Part shown: positions 44,406 to 52,530 of the stretch, piece after piece | Layout of the letters: every line of letters starts with the position of its first letter | How positions within the stretch are numbered: the first letter of the stretch is position 1 | Source: Rudanella sp031411995 | GTDB lineage: Bacteria > Bacteroidota > Bacteroidia > Cytophagales > Spirosomataceae | Length of the DNA: 64,000 nucleotides | Direction of reading: 5' to 3' | NCBI GenBank assembly: GCA_031411995.1 | Contig: JANOCD010000018.1 | Location: forward strand, 61,173-125,172 | The notes under the pieces: generated by a model | Database searches by the model: none | What the model saw: only the letters and a program-made list of their open reading frames with translations | Told to the model about the DNA's origin: nothing | Position numbers and translations under genes: made by a program

Positions 44406-45284
44406 ATGGTACTTGTCGTTGGTTCAACCGGCTTAGTCGGCACCGAAGTTTGCCGCCTTCTTACCGAACAAAAAACACCATTTCGCGCCTTAGTCCGGCC
44501 CGATTCTGACCCTCAGAAAGTGGCTAATCTCCAATCAATGGGCGCAACCATTGCCATAGGCGACCTCAAAGACCCGGCTTCGTTAGCCGTGGCTTGTGCC
44601 GGAGTGACGCAGGTGATCTCGACCGCCACCTGCATTGCGTCGGTGCGCGAAGGAGATTCCATCGAAACAGTTGACCATCAGGGGCAACTCAATTTGGTAG
44701 AAGGAGCCAAACAAGCCGGTGTCAGCCGCTTTGTGTTTATCTCGTTTGCCCACAATCCCGACAACACGTTCCCGCTGTCGGATGCAAAACAAGCCGTTGA
44801 AACGGCCCTTGCCGACAGTGGCATGAACTGGAGCAGTTTGCAGGCCAGTTATTTTATGGAGATGTGGCTGAGTCCGGCACTGGGGTTCAACTATCCTGAG
44901 CATCAGGCCCGTATCTATGGCGAAGGCACCAATCCCATTACCTGGATTTCGTTTCGGGATGTGGCCCAACTCGCTGTTGCCGCCCTGCAACACGACTATG
45001 CCGACAATCGGGCCTGTGCCATCGGCGGGCCAAAACCCCTCAGCCCGAATGAAGTGATAGCGATTTTTGAAGAATCGACCGGCACCACATTCGCCGTGGA
45101 AAAAGTGCCGACAAGTGCATTACAGGGCCAAAAAGCGGGGGCAACCAATCCGTTTGAAGCCACGTTTGCGGGCTTAATGCTCCAATACGCCGATGGCGAT
45201 ACGATTGACATGACCACCATACTGCAACAAACGGGCTTACAATTGACCTCGGTGGCCGACTATGCGACCGCTGTAAAACCCTAA
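44406..45284 (+). CDS. NmrA/SDR-type NAD(P)-binding protein
   Basis: 292 residues. Opens with the nucleotide motif VVGSTGLVGTEVCRLL and continues as an atypical short-chain dehydrogenase of the NmrA/isoflavone-reductase-like type: GDLKDPASLAVACAGVTQVI, FVFISFAHNP, WSSLQASYFMEMWLSPALG and the YGEGTNPITWISFRDVAQLA segment. The YxxxK catalytic motif is not present, which points to a redox-sensing or non-classical reductase. Cotranscription with the NTF2-like genes is plausible. Confidence 0.85.
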   Translation: MVLVVGSTGLVGTEVCRLLTEQKTPFRALVRPDSDPQKVANLQSMGATIAIGDLKDPASLAVACAGVTQVISTATCIASVREGDSIETVDHQGQLNLVEGAKQAGVSRFVFISFAHNPDNTFPLSDAKQAVETALADSGMNWSSLQASYFMEMWLSPALGFNYPEHQARIYGEGTNPITWISFRDVAQLAVAALQHDYADNRACAIGGPKPLSPNEVIAIFEESTGTTFAVEKVPTSALQGQKAGATNPFEATFAGLMLQYADGDTIDMTTILQQTGLQLTSVADYATAVKP

Positions 45285-45315
45285 ATTTTTCACTCATCTT
45301 TTATCGGTTAACCCA

Positions 45316-45823
45316 ATGAAAAACATCCTGTTAATTGGATGGTGGCTTTTTGCTGCCCAAATAGTTTCGGCCCAGACCTTGTCAGCCGACGAGGACGCGG
45401 TCAAGAAAGTAGTCATGGCCGAGTCGGATGCCCGTGATGATTTTCAGGCCTGGATAGCCTTTTATGCGGATTCGCCCCAAACGTCGTATGCCAACGCCAA
45501 TTTACCGGGAACAGCCGTGTATCGCAAAAACTTCGAGGAAGTGAAAGCGGCCAAGAAAAAATCGCTGGCGGCTTCGCCCAAGTCAGGCTTTACCCTCGAC
45601 AATCGGGACGACTGGGTTATACGGGTCGTGGGCAACATGGCATGGGTGAGGCACACCCAACACTTCACGATACTGTCCACCAACACGAAATTAACGGCCT
45701 TTGACCGCACCGGCGGCCCGGCTGAAAGTGCTGGACAAAATAAACGGCCAATGGAAGATCTCGACGGCTGCCTGGATTGGTGATTTCAAGAACGCCAGCC
45801 CACCCATGAAGTCAACGTATTGA
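45316..45823 (+). pseudogene. Frameshifted exported NTF2-fold protein
   Basis: The signal peptide (to VSAQ) and about 120 residues match the intact neighbour at 45918 (DSPQTSYANANLPGTA, NMAWVRHTQH). Between about 45690 and 45722 the frame shifts by one: the original frame ends at 45783 in unrelated residues, while the next frame reads LKVLDKINGQWKIST and then GDFKNASPPMKSTY before its stop at 45821-45823, matching the neighbour. So a single-base indel separates it from a full-length gene. Sequencing error is possible. Confidence 0.85.
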
Positions 45824-45917
45824 GCCAAAACCCGAGGCCGTAGAATGTCCGTTTTCTACAATACATCGGCAACGGAGCAGCCTACTTTTACTCCACACTA
45901 AACGCATAGACAAACGC

Positions 45918-46448
45918 ATGAACTCATTTCTTTGTACCGTTTTCGTAACGGTTCTCACCACTGTCAGCCTACTGCTGGCCCAATCTAACCGGGCTTTTGC
46001 CCAAACCGCCAATCCTGAAGAAGAGGCTATTAAAGCCGTTATCATTGGCGAAACGGATGCCTATATCAGGCGCGACCTTGATGCCTGGGTAAATTTTTAC
46101 GTTGATTCACCGCAGACCTCCTATGCTCTCACGCCAAGCAACGCGCCGGGTACGGTGGCCTCTCGGCAGGGATTTCAGGAAATGAAGCAGAGCATGAAAC
46201 GCTGGATGACGATGTCGCCCAAATCGGAAATGACCTCCGATGGCCGCGACAACTGGACCATAAAAATTGTGGGCAACATGGCCTGGGCGCGATTCGTGCA
46301 GCACACCACGCTGGTAGCCACCAACACGAAAATGGATCTGGTTGAGCTGAAGGTCATGGAAAAGATCAACGGCCAATGGAAAATCTCGACTTCGGACACG
46401 ATTGCAGACTTCAAAAACGCCAGCCCACCCATGAAGTCAACGTATTGA
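45918..46448 (+). CDS. Exported NTF2-fold protein (DUF4440-like)
   Basis: 176 residues with a signal peptide (to AFAQ, about residue 29). NTF2-like fold: helix EEEAIKAVIIGETDAYIRRD, DAWVNFYVDSPQTSYALTPS, the strand VGNMAWARFVQHTTL and the end EKINGQWKISTSDTIADFKN. Function likely binding or conversion of a small hydrophobic molecule outside the cytoplasm. It is a tandem copy of the frameshifted gene upstream; the last 35 or so nucleotides are identical in both. Followed by promoter copy E. Confidence 0.82.
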   Translation: MNSFLCTVFVTVLTTVSLLLAQSNRAFAQTANPEEEAIKAVIIGETDAYIRRDLDAWVNFYVDSPQTSYALTPSNAPGTVASRQGFQEMKQSMKRWMTMSPKSEMTSDGRDNWTIKIVGNMAWARFVQHTTLVATNTKMDLVELKVMEKINGQWKISTSDTIADFKNASPPMKSTY

Positions 46449-46458
46449 GCAGAATGTC

Positions 46459-46503
46459 CCATGATTATGGGATGGTGGAGCGTTTGGCTAACCAGTAGGT
46501 TTG
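46459..46503 (+). promoter_or_regulatory. Palindrome plus -7 promoter, copy E
   Basis: CCATGATTATGG (46459-46470), 29 nt, TTTG (46500-46503) within TAGGTTTG, a perfect -7 match. The interval CTAACC.G.AGGTTTGT also resembles the region at 61828-61844 in front of the acyltransferase gene. It precedes the gene at 46594. Confidence 0.75.
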
Positions 46504-46593
46504 TTTCGGCTTAAGAATGTGGCATTTGTACAATGGCAGGGGTTTAGCTACCCCTACTTTTGATTCAATATTCCGGCTATATCTATTTTCATC

Positions 46594-47292
46594 ATGACTC
46601 CATTTTTACGCTTCCTGCTTCTCCCAATCCTGCTTTGGGCCGCCCTCCTTGCGCCAACCCGCGCCCAAACGCAGGATTTCGATGTCGCGCTCGAACGAGT
46701 TGGGCCGTTCTGTCCGACACACCTGATTGAAGGCGACCGAGATTTTGGCGGCACCCCGAAAATCTATATTCGAACCGATATTCGGATTTCGTCGGATGGC
46801 CTTCGATTGCTGCTATCCAGCCGGTTTTATGCCCGCGAGGAGGGTGGAGACCATACAACAGTTGACCAAACCTTTACGCAAACACTCTGGACCGCCCCCG
46901 ACGGGCAGCGCATTGTCCAGTATGCCGTACTGACCGGCCCCAACAACGCCAACCTGCGCTGGAGTGAACCCCGTCGGCGCGGCTATCAGGAATACTGCAA
47001 CGATGATTGTGCCAAAGACATGATGCGGCAACCGGAGTTTGTTCAGCAGCACCGCGTCATTGGCGATACCGAAGGCGACGATATCAGTTACAGTGGTCGC
47101 TGCGACGATGCCAGCACCAGTTTTTCGCTGGCTATCAGTCGATTGCTGGTGAGTTGCATCCCAACCAACCCTGCCCAAACGACGAATAATAGCCGTAGCG
47201 CATACAAAGACTCCGATACCAAAGCGCCCAACACTCGATACAACAGTGCCGATAGCAAGGCACCCAACACTCGAAAGAAGAAAAAAGAGTAA
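46594..47292 (+). CDS. Exported protein with GDREF/GDTEG module
   Basis: 232 residues with a signal peptide (to TRAQ). The core (about 30-185) reads FCPTHLIEGDRDFGGTPKIY, then a strand SRFYARE, a linker and VIGDTEGDDISYSGRCDD; the same order of motifs is found at the C-terminal end of the protein at 47986. The last 45 residues are basic, Ser/Asn-rich and contain two KAPNTR repeats. Two to four cysteines in C-N-D-D-C contexts hint at disulfides. Family not recognised. Under promoter copy E. Confidence 0.65.
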   Translation: MTPFLRFLLLPILLWAALLAPTRAQTQDFDVALERVGPFCPTHLIEGDRDFGGTPKIYIRTDIRISSDGLRLLLSSRFYAREEGGDHTTVDQTFTQTLWTAPDGQRIVQYAVLTGPNNANLRWSEPRRRGYQEYCNDDCAKDMMRQPEFVQQHRVIGDTEGDDISYSGRCDDASTSFSLAISRLLVSCIPTNPAQTTNNSRSAYKDSDTKAPNTRYNSADSKAPNTRKKKKE

Positions 47293-47332
47293 CCGAATCC
47301 ATTTCCAAACACAAACCAAATTCTTAAAACCA

Positions 47333-47932
47333 ATGAAAACGCTCAGAATTTTGTGTGTACTGGCATTTGCCGTGCTGACGCTAACGAATGCTTCGGGACA
47401 GAAAATCTCGAAAGAAGTGTATCTCCAGCAGCAAAGAGGGGTACGACTTGACCGTAATACAAAAGGCGGACCCGTCAGGATTAACACGTCGAGTTTACTG
47501 TGTACAATTCACGACAATTATCTGGATTGGATCAAGTACTTACGGGAAAGACCCCTTAGAGAAGCCACAGGCAATGCGCTTGAGATTACAGCAACATTGG
47601 ACGAGGGCAATAATCCGCCCACTAATTACCCCATTGGGAAGTCAAGCCCGTATTACTTCAGTTTCGTGCAGGGGACTTCCTATCCCTGTGGTATTACTAC
47701 CCAATCGACCTTCACGTTTAACTCCACAGACCCGACAAGGCCAACCCCGATAACACGACAGTATCAACTGATAATCGACATCGTGAAGAATACGATCAGG
47801 GTTGTCTCATTAGACGAAGGCGGACGAGAAACCTTCTATCAAAACTGTACCCGAGATGGGCAGTCAATCATTGGCGTTTTGGGCAGCAAACGGATTGTTG
47901 TATCTATCGCAAAAGCAGAAGTTGTAGGCTAA
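47333..47932 (+). CDS. Exported protein, hypothetical
   Basis: 199 residues from the ATG at 47333, signal peptide to ASGQ. The mature part is mostly beta (LCTIHDNYLDWIKYLRE, ALEITATLDEGNN, QYQLIIDIVKNTIRVVSLDE, KRIVVSIAKAE). No motif recognised. The 5' leader and signal peptide (ACCAAATTCTTAAAACCAAT before the start, MKTLRILCVLAFAVLTLT) are almost copied in the next gene at 47986, evidence of a duplicated 5' cassette. Confidence 0.6.
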   Translation: MKTLRILCVLAFAVLTLTNASGQKISKEVYLQQQRGVRLDRNTKGGPVRINTSSLLCTIHDNYLDWIKYLRERPLREATGNALEITATLDEGNNPPTNYPIGKSSPYYFSFVQGTSYPCGITTQSTFTFNSTDPTRPTPITRQYQLIIDIVKNTIRVVSLDEGGRETFYQNCTRDGQSIIGVLGSKRIVVSIAKAEVVG

Positions 47933-47985
47933 ATAATGACCTGAAAATCAACTCAAGTTCACAACAGACCAAATTCTTAAAACCA

Positions 47986-49380
47986 ATGAAAACGCTCAAA
48001 CTTTTGCGCGTATCGGCACTTGCTGTGCTGACGCTGACGGTAGCCCTGTTGATGGGTAGCCCTGCAATGGCTCAATGGGTGCGCGTACCCAATGGCCAAA
48101 TTCCGGCCAGCGCCCTGCAAGGGGGTAACGAAGCCAACGGCACACCGATCTACATTGCCCGGGCTACTATCGAGGGCGGTGTTCACATCGGCAAAGTACG
48201 GCAAGGCGAAACAACCGCCTTCATTCCCTACGGTGGTCAGGAACGTAGTGTAAGCAACTACGAAGTTTATATCGGCACCGGCACGTGGCAGGAAGTCAGG
48301 GCAGGGCAGCGCATACCTCCCAACGCTATTGCAGGTACCGACGGAGCCGACCCGTTCTACATTGCCCGCGCTACTATCGAAGGCGGCACTCATCCGGGTA
48401 AAGCCAAAGGGGGCGAAGCCTGGTTTCCGTATGGTGGACAGGAACGATATGTAGTGCCGTTTCAAGTGTTGGTTAGTTCAGCGGTTAGCAACTCGGCCTT
48501 AGTGACCATGTACACTAATTGCGAATACGGTGGCGAGTCTCGCTTCTTCAGGCCCGGTCGGTATAACTGGAATCAATTGGGATTACCCAACGATGAAGTG
48601 TCATCCCTGAAAATCCCGGCAGGTATGAGCGTTAAATTATACGCTGATTCCGAGTTCGCTGGACCGGGCATTACCGTAACAAGCAATGTAGCTTGTTTAG
48701 CCGATCAGGATTTTAATGACAAAACCTCTTCTTTTGAAGTCTTCAATGGTGCTGTCTCAACAGTACGGGTAGATGATATTGACGAGTGGCTCTGCCCAAA
48801 AGCCGTAGTGCGGGGCGACCGCGAATTTGATGGACACGGGCCACGCATTAAATGCAATGTGAGTTTACGAATTGGCGATGAAGGGCGTGCGCTCTATGCC
48901 GAGATCTATTTCTGGGCAAAAGAAACCGTTCACGACTGGTCGGAAACCGAACGACGCTGGTCGAAAAAAGTCTATGACGCACCCATTGGAAAACGAATCA
49001 CTCAAATCGTTTCAGACCGCGAATCCCGAACGCAGTTTATTAGCCCGGCGGCCGGCTTTCAATTCTTAGTGCCAGGGTCAGATGTTGCCGCTACCGTAAA
49101 TGGCTTTCTGGATGGTGTGGGCGGCACTATAACCAACGTACTGCTGACCAGTTACGGCATCAACCCAAACGATATTCGAGCGTTTGCCGGTTTGATAACA
49201 GGAGCGATCAATAACGGAAATACAGTGGTTAGAGTCCCATCGGTGGAGGGCCGATTGGTTAAGTTTTTCCATATCGTCGGCGATACAGGTGGGCCAGATA
49301 TCAGCGACGATGACAACTGTAATGACGATACACGAATTGTAAAGTTGGAGTTCAACGAAGTGCAAGTAATCTTACGATAA
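47986..49380 (+). CDS. Exported DM9 + beta/gamma-crystallin + GDREF-module protein
   Basis: 464 residues: signal peptide (to AMAQ, about 30); two DM9/DUF3421 repeats (WVRVPNGQIPASALQGG, IYIARATIEGGVHIGKV, FIPYGGQERSVSNYEV and a second copy to about 160), a lectin-like module; a beta/gamma-crystallin domain about 165-250 (MYTNCEYGGESRFFRPGRY, KLYADSEFAG), usually Ca-binding; and a C-terminal module (residues about 268-464) homologous to the protein at 46594 (LCPKAVVRGDREFDGHG, HIVGDTGGPDISDDDNCNDD). Likely secreted; may bind carbohydrate and calcium. Confidence 0.75.
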   Translation: MKTLKLLRVSALAVLTLTVALLMGSPAMAQWVRVPNGQIPASALQGGNEANGTPIYIARATIEGGVHIGKVRQGETTAFIPYGGQERSVSNYEVYIGTGTWQEVRAGQRIPPNAIAGTDGADPFYIARATIEGGTHPGKAKGGEAWFPYGGQERYVVPFQVLVSSAVSNSALVTMYTNCEYGGESRFFRPGRYNWNQLGLPNDEVSSLKIPAGMSVKLYADSEFAGPGITVTSNVACLADQDFNDKTSSFEVFNGAVSTVRVDDIDEWLCPKAVVRGDREFDGHGPRIKCNVSLRIGDEGRALYAEIYFWAKETVHDWSETERRWSKKVYDAPIGKRITQIVSDRESRTQFISPAAGFQFLVPGSDVAATVNGFLDGVGGTITNVLLTSYGINPNDIRAFAGLITGAINNGNTVVRVPSVEGRLVKFFHIVGDTGGPDISDDDNCNDDTRIVKLEFNEVQVILR

Positions 49381-49401
49381 TTCATAACCCCAACATCCCC
49401 C

Positions 49402-50019
49402 ATGAAACTCCACCAGCACCTCCGTTTTATGGCCGTTGCACTAACGCTCGCAGCAGCCCTGCCAACCCGCGCCCAACTCGTGATCGACAACTTCACGGTG
49501 CCCCTTGCCCGCCAAACCATAACTGAGGTGGGCGAACGAACGATGGAACAAACCGGGGCCAGCATTGTCGGCAATAAACGCACCGTGGCGTTTGGCCTCA
49601 GTGCCGACCCAGCACGGCAAGGAGCTACGGTGCAGATACAAGGTGGTCTGCTCACGTTCAGTTCGGGATACCGAGCCACGATGGTGCTGAAATTGATCTA
49701 TGGGCAACAGTTCAACCTGAATTTCAACAAGTACAAAAAACTCATTATCGAGTTCGACGGGGCCGACCAGGGGCTGAACGTTGCTATTACCCTGCATTCG
49801 CAAAAGACCAATACCTACACCGGCTTTGCGGTCAATCAGGCCCCGCCGGGACAACCCGTTGGCTTTGCGATTGATGCCCCGATTACCGGTTTCATTAAAG
49901 GCGGCAAAACCCCCGTCGATTTCGACCTCGGCAGCGTGGACTCAATAGCCTTCGTAATTCAGAGCCTCGGCTTCATTGGCTCGCATGACTTCGGGATTAA
50001 AAGTATTCGGTTAGAGTAA
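49402..50019 (+). CDS. Exported protein, carbohydrate-binding-like fold
   Basis: 205 residues with a signal peptide (to TRAQ). The mature protein begins LVIDNFTVPLARQTI and is beta-rich with the segments MVLKLIYGQQFNLNF, KKLIIEFDGADQGLNVAITL and VDSIAFVIQSLGFIGSHDFG, a layout like a beta-jelly-roll binding domain of the CBM/DUF-type seen after IDNF openings. No catalytic residues named. Next in the exported-protein run; 21 bases after the DM9 gene. Confidence 0.6.
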   Translation: MKLHQHLRFMAVALTLAAALPTRAQLVIDNFTVPLARQTITEVGERTMEQTGASIVGNKRTVAFGLSADPARQGATVQIQGGLLTFSSGYRATMVLKLIYGQQFNLNFNKYKKLIIEFDGADQGLNVAITLHSQKTNTYTGFAVNQAPPGQPVGFAIDAPITGFIKGGKTPVDFDLGSVDSIAFVIQSLGFIGSHDFGIKSIRLE

Positions 50020-50046
50020 ATACAAATGCTAAAACGCGCACATTTC

Positions 50047-50913
50047 ATGAAAAATCAACTACTCCTTATCCTGCTGTTGGCAACAGTAGGGGAGAATTCA
50101 ATGGCCCAGCAATCCTGGGCATTAAAGCCTTACGTCATCACGCTCCCCCGCGTAACAACCACCCAACAAACCAATCCTACCACTGTACCCCAACAGGCAG
50201 GTAATATAGTGTATAACACTGATCAACAAGCTGTAGCGGTGAATAATGGCACGAATTGGGCCTATTTAAACAGCGGAAATGACGAATACAGGAATATAAA
50301 AACTTTCTTTTATGGACAATCAATATGGTCTGTTCCAGCAGGTGTCACACAGATTGTGGTTGAAGCCTGGGGAGCAGGGGGAGGAGGAGGCAACTTGTCT
50401 AGGGTAAATGAGAGTATAAGTTGTCGGGGAGGGGGCCCAGGCGGCTATCTTAAACGATTACTATCGGTTACACCAGGCATTTCGCTAACCATAAATGTTG
50501 GCAACCCAGGTCAGGGAGGCCTGTATGGGAGTAGGCTTCCGACAAGTGGTACTGGCACATCTATAAAAGGCCCGTCTATATTGCTTACTGCTGCCGGGGG
50601 CGGGAGTTATGGTTCTGCGGGTGATTTCACGGGAGATACCGATGGTAAATTTGGGGCTACGGGCGAAGAGTTAGTAATGTCTTACCAGCCTCGTGGGGGA
50701 ACTGATTATGTATTGAATCTTAAACTGGGGAATGGTGGCGTTGCCTATGGCGGATCACCTGGAGGGTATGGGGGTCAAGTAGCTCTGCTTAACGGCGCTA
50801 CTGTTCTATGGTTTGTAGATGCTACTTTCGGTTCGTATCCTGGAGGAGGGGGAGGTTGCGGGTATTACACTGGTGGCGACGGTCGGCAGGGCTTTGTCAT
50901 CATTCGGTGGTAA
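50047..50913 (+). CDS. Exported glycine-rich protein, tail-fibre-like
   Basis: 288 residues from the ATG at 50047 (signal peptide to SMAQ). A Thr/Gln stretch and the IVYNTDQQAVAVNNGTNWAY opening are typical of Bacteroidota tail-fibre-like proteins; the second half is a glycine-rich domain (WGAGGGGGN, GGGPGGYLKR, SYPGGGGGCGYYTGGDGRQG, VIIRW). Such Gly-rich domains occur in phage tail tips and surface adhesins. Cys at the end may pair. No enzyme motif. Confidence 0.7.
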   Translation: MKNQLLLILLLATVGENSMAQQSWALKPYVITLPRVTTTQQTNPTTVPQQAGNIVYNTDQQAVAVNNGTNWAYLNSGNDEYRNIKTFFYGQSIWSVPAGVTQIVVEAWGAGGGGGNLSRVNESISCRGGGPGGYLKRLLSVTPGISLTINVGNPGQGGLYGSRLPTSGTGTSIKGPSILLTAAGGGSYGSAGDFTGDTDGKFGATGEELVMSYQPRGGTDYVLNLKLGNGGVAYGGSPGGYGGQVALLNGATVLWFVDATFGSYPGGGGGCGYYTGGDGRQGFVIIRW

Positions 50914-50952
50914 TCGTTCGGGATATAGCTACGGTTAAAATCTACACATCCG

Positions 50953-52530
50953 ATGAAAAAGCACCTATTTCTCAGTCTCCTGCTGCTCCTGACTGGTAGC
51001 AGCATACAGGCCCAAACTCTCCAGCTTAATCGCACGGGCGGTACGGTTGCTGTTGGCTCCGATGGCACTGCCATAAGCCCGTCGGCAGTGCTCGATGTCA
51101 AAAGCACGACTCAGGGTGTCTTGTTGCCCCGGCTGACCACGGCGCAGCGAACGGCCATTGCCAACCCAGCCAATGGATTGTTAGTATTTGATTCGGATAC
51201 CCAGGGGTTTTGGTTCCGGCAAAACGGCGCGTGGGTATCATTATCGGGTGGTGGTGGGTCAGTAGGCTGGCAGCAAACGGGAAATAACCTGACGAATACA
51301 AACAGCGGCAATGTGGGTATTGGTAGTACTAACCCATTGTCCAAGCTATCGGTCAATGGCGATGGATCATTTAGCGGTCCTCCTCTTTCATTGACAACGG
51401 TTCAGATTTCGGGTGGCCCTCTCCCTCAGTTTGCCAGCCGATACACAGGGGGTGGTTTACAGGTGTCGAACCCGTATAGTGGCAGTTCGTCTTCCATTTA
51501 TGTGGATGGCAGTCAGGTGCAGGCACTCAACTACCAGGCAACAATTAATCCATCGCTCAATCCAGAATCGCCCAGTCGGTTGATTCTCAATCCGTTTGGG
51601 GGTGATGTAGGCATTGGCACCGGCTCCGACAGTCCGGGTGCCCGATTGCACATCAGAACGCCCGGGGAATATGCATTGCGGCTTGAAGGGTCACGGACAC
51701 TCCAAACCTTCAACCATACGGACGGGAAAGAATATGCCTATCTGCGGGCCTGGACAACCAATCCCGGCAATTCTGCCGGGTATCATGGGCTGGAGTTGGG
51801 CGTTCCCCCGGCTGATGCCGGAGGCCCGGCAAAGCACCTGATGTTTGCCACCAATTATGCTCTGCGCATGGTTCTGCTCAATAATGGCAATGTTGGCATT
51901 GGCACAACCGATCCCGCAGCACAACTGCACGTCAAAACGGCCAACTTCTACGCCCTGCGGCTCGAAGGGGCACAGGCTCTCCAAACTTTCAATCATACCA
52001 ATGGCGAACAATACGCTTATCTACGGGCCTGGACAACCAACCCTACCAATGCAGCCGGGTATCACGGCCTGGAATTGGGTGTTCCTCCGGCGGTCTATAA
52101 TGCCCCAGGCAAACACCTAATGTTTTCCACGAATGATGCCCTTCGGATGGTGATTCTTAACGACGGTAACGTAGGGATTGGCACCATCAATCCAACGCAC
52201 AAACTGGCCGTGAACGGCACGATTCGGGCCAAGGAATTGATTGTGGAAACGGGCTGGGCCGATTTTGTTTTTGCCAAAAACTACCGCCTGCGCCCATTGC
52301 GCGAGGTCGAACGGTTTATTCAGACTCACCACCACCTGCCCGATGTAGCCTCTGCCTCAACAATACAACAGCAGGGCGTAGCCATTGCCGATGCCACCAC
52401 CAAACTGATGCAGAAGGTAGAAGAACTGACGCTGTATGCTATCCGTCAGGACAAAGAACTGCGCCGGATGCAGCAGCAGTTAAACGCCGTTTCACGGAGT
52501 CGTGTCGCCCCAAAACCCCGGAAGCCATGA
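50953..52530 (+). CDS. Exported tail-fibre-like protein with tandem domain duplication
   Basis: 525 residues with a signal peptide (to SIQAQ). N-terminal segment AVLDVKSTTQGVLLPRLTTA is typical of Bacteroidota fibre proteins, followed by NVGIG repeats. Two tandem copies of a unit of about 83 residues (ALRLEG..LQTFNH, YAYLRAWTTNP, GYHGLELGVPPA, HLMF.TN.ALRMV) at about 230-400. The C-terminus has a conserved tail (FAKNYRLRPLREVERFIQTH, then a coiled coil) that is shared with the protein at 53815. It overlaps the metalloprotease gene by 4 bases. Confidence 0.8.
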   Translation: MKKHLFLSLLLLLTGSSIQAQTLQLNRTGGTVAVGSDGTAISPSAVLDVKSTTQGVLLPRLTTAQRTAIANPANGLLVFDSDTQGFWFRQNGAWVSLSGGGGSVGWQQTGNNLTNTNSGNVGIGSTNPLSKLSVNGDGSFSGPPLSLTTVQISGGPLPQFASRYTGGGLQVSNPYSGSSSSIYVDGSQVQALNYQATINPSLNPESPSRLILNPFGGDVGIGTGSDSPGARLHIRTPGEYALRLEGSRTLQTFNHTDGKEYAYLRAWTTNPGNSAGYHGLELGVPPADAGGPAKHLMFATNYALRMVLLNNGNVGIGTTDPAAQLHVKTANFYALRLEGAQALQTFNHTNGEQYAYLRAWTTNPTNAAGYHGLELGVPPAVYNAPGKHLMFSTNDALRMVILNDGNVGIGTINPTHKLAVNGTIRAKELIVETGWADFVFAKNYRLRPLREVERFIQTHHHLPDVASASTIQQQGVAIADATTKLMQKVEELTLYAIRQDKELRRMQQQLNAVSRSRVAPKPRKP

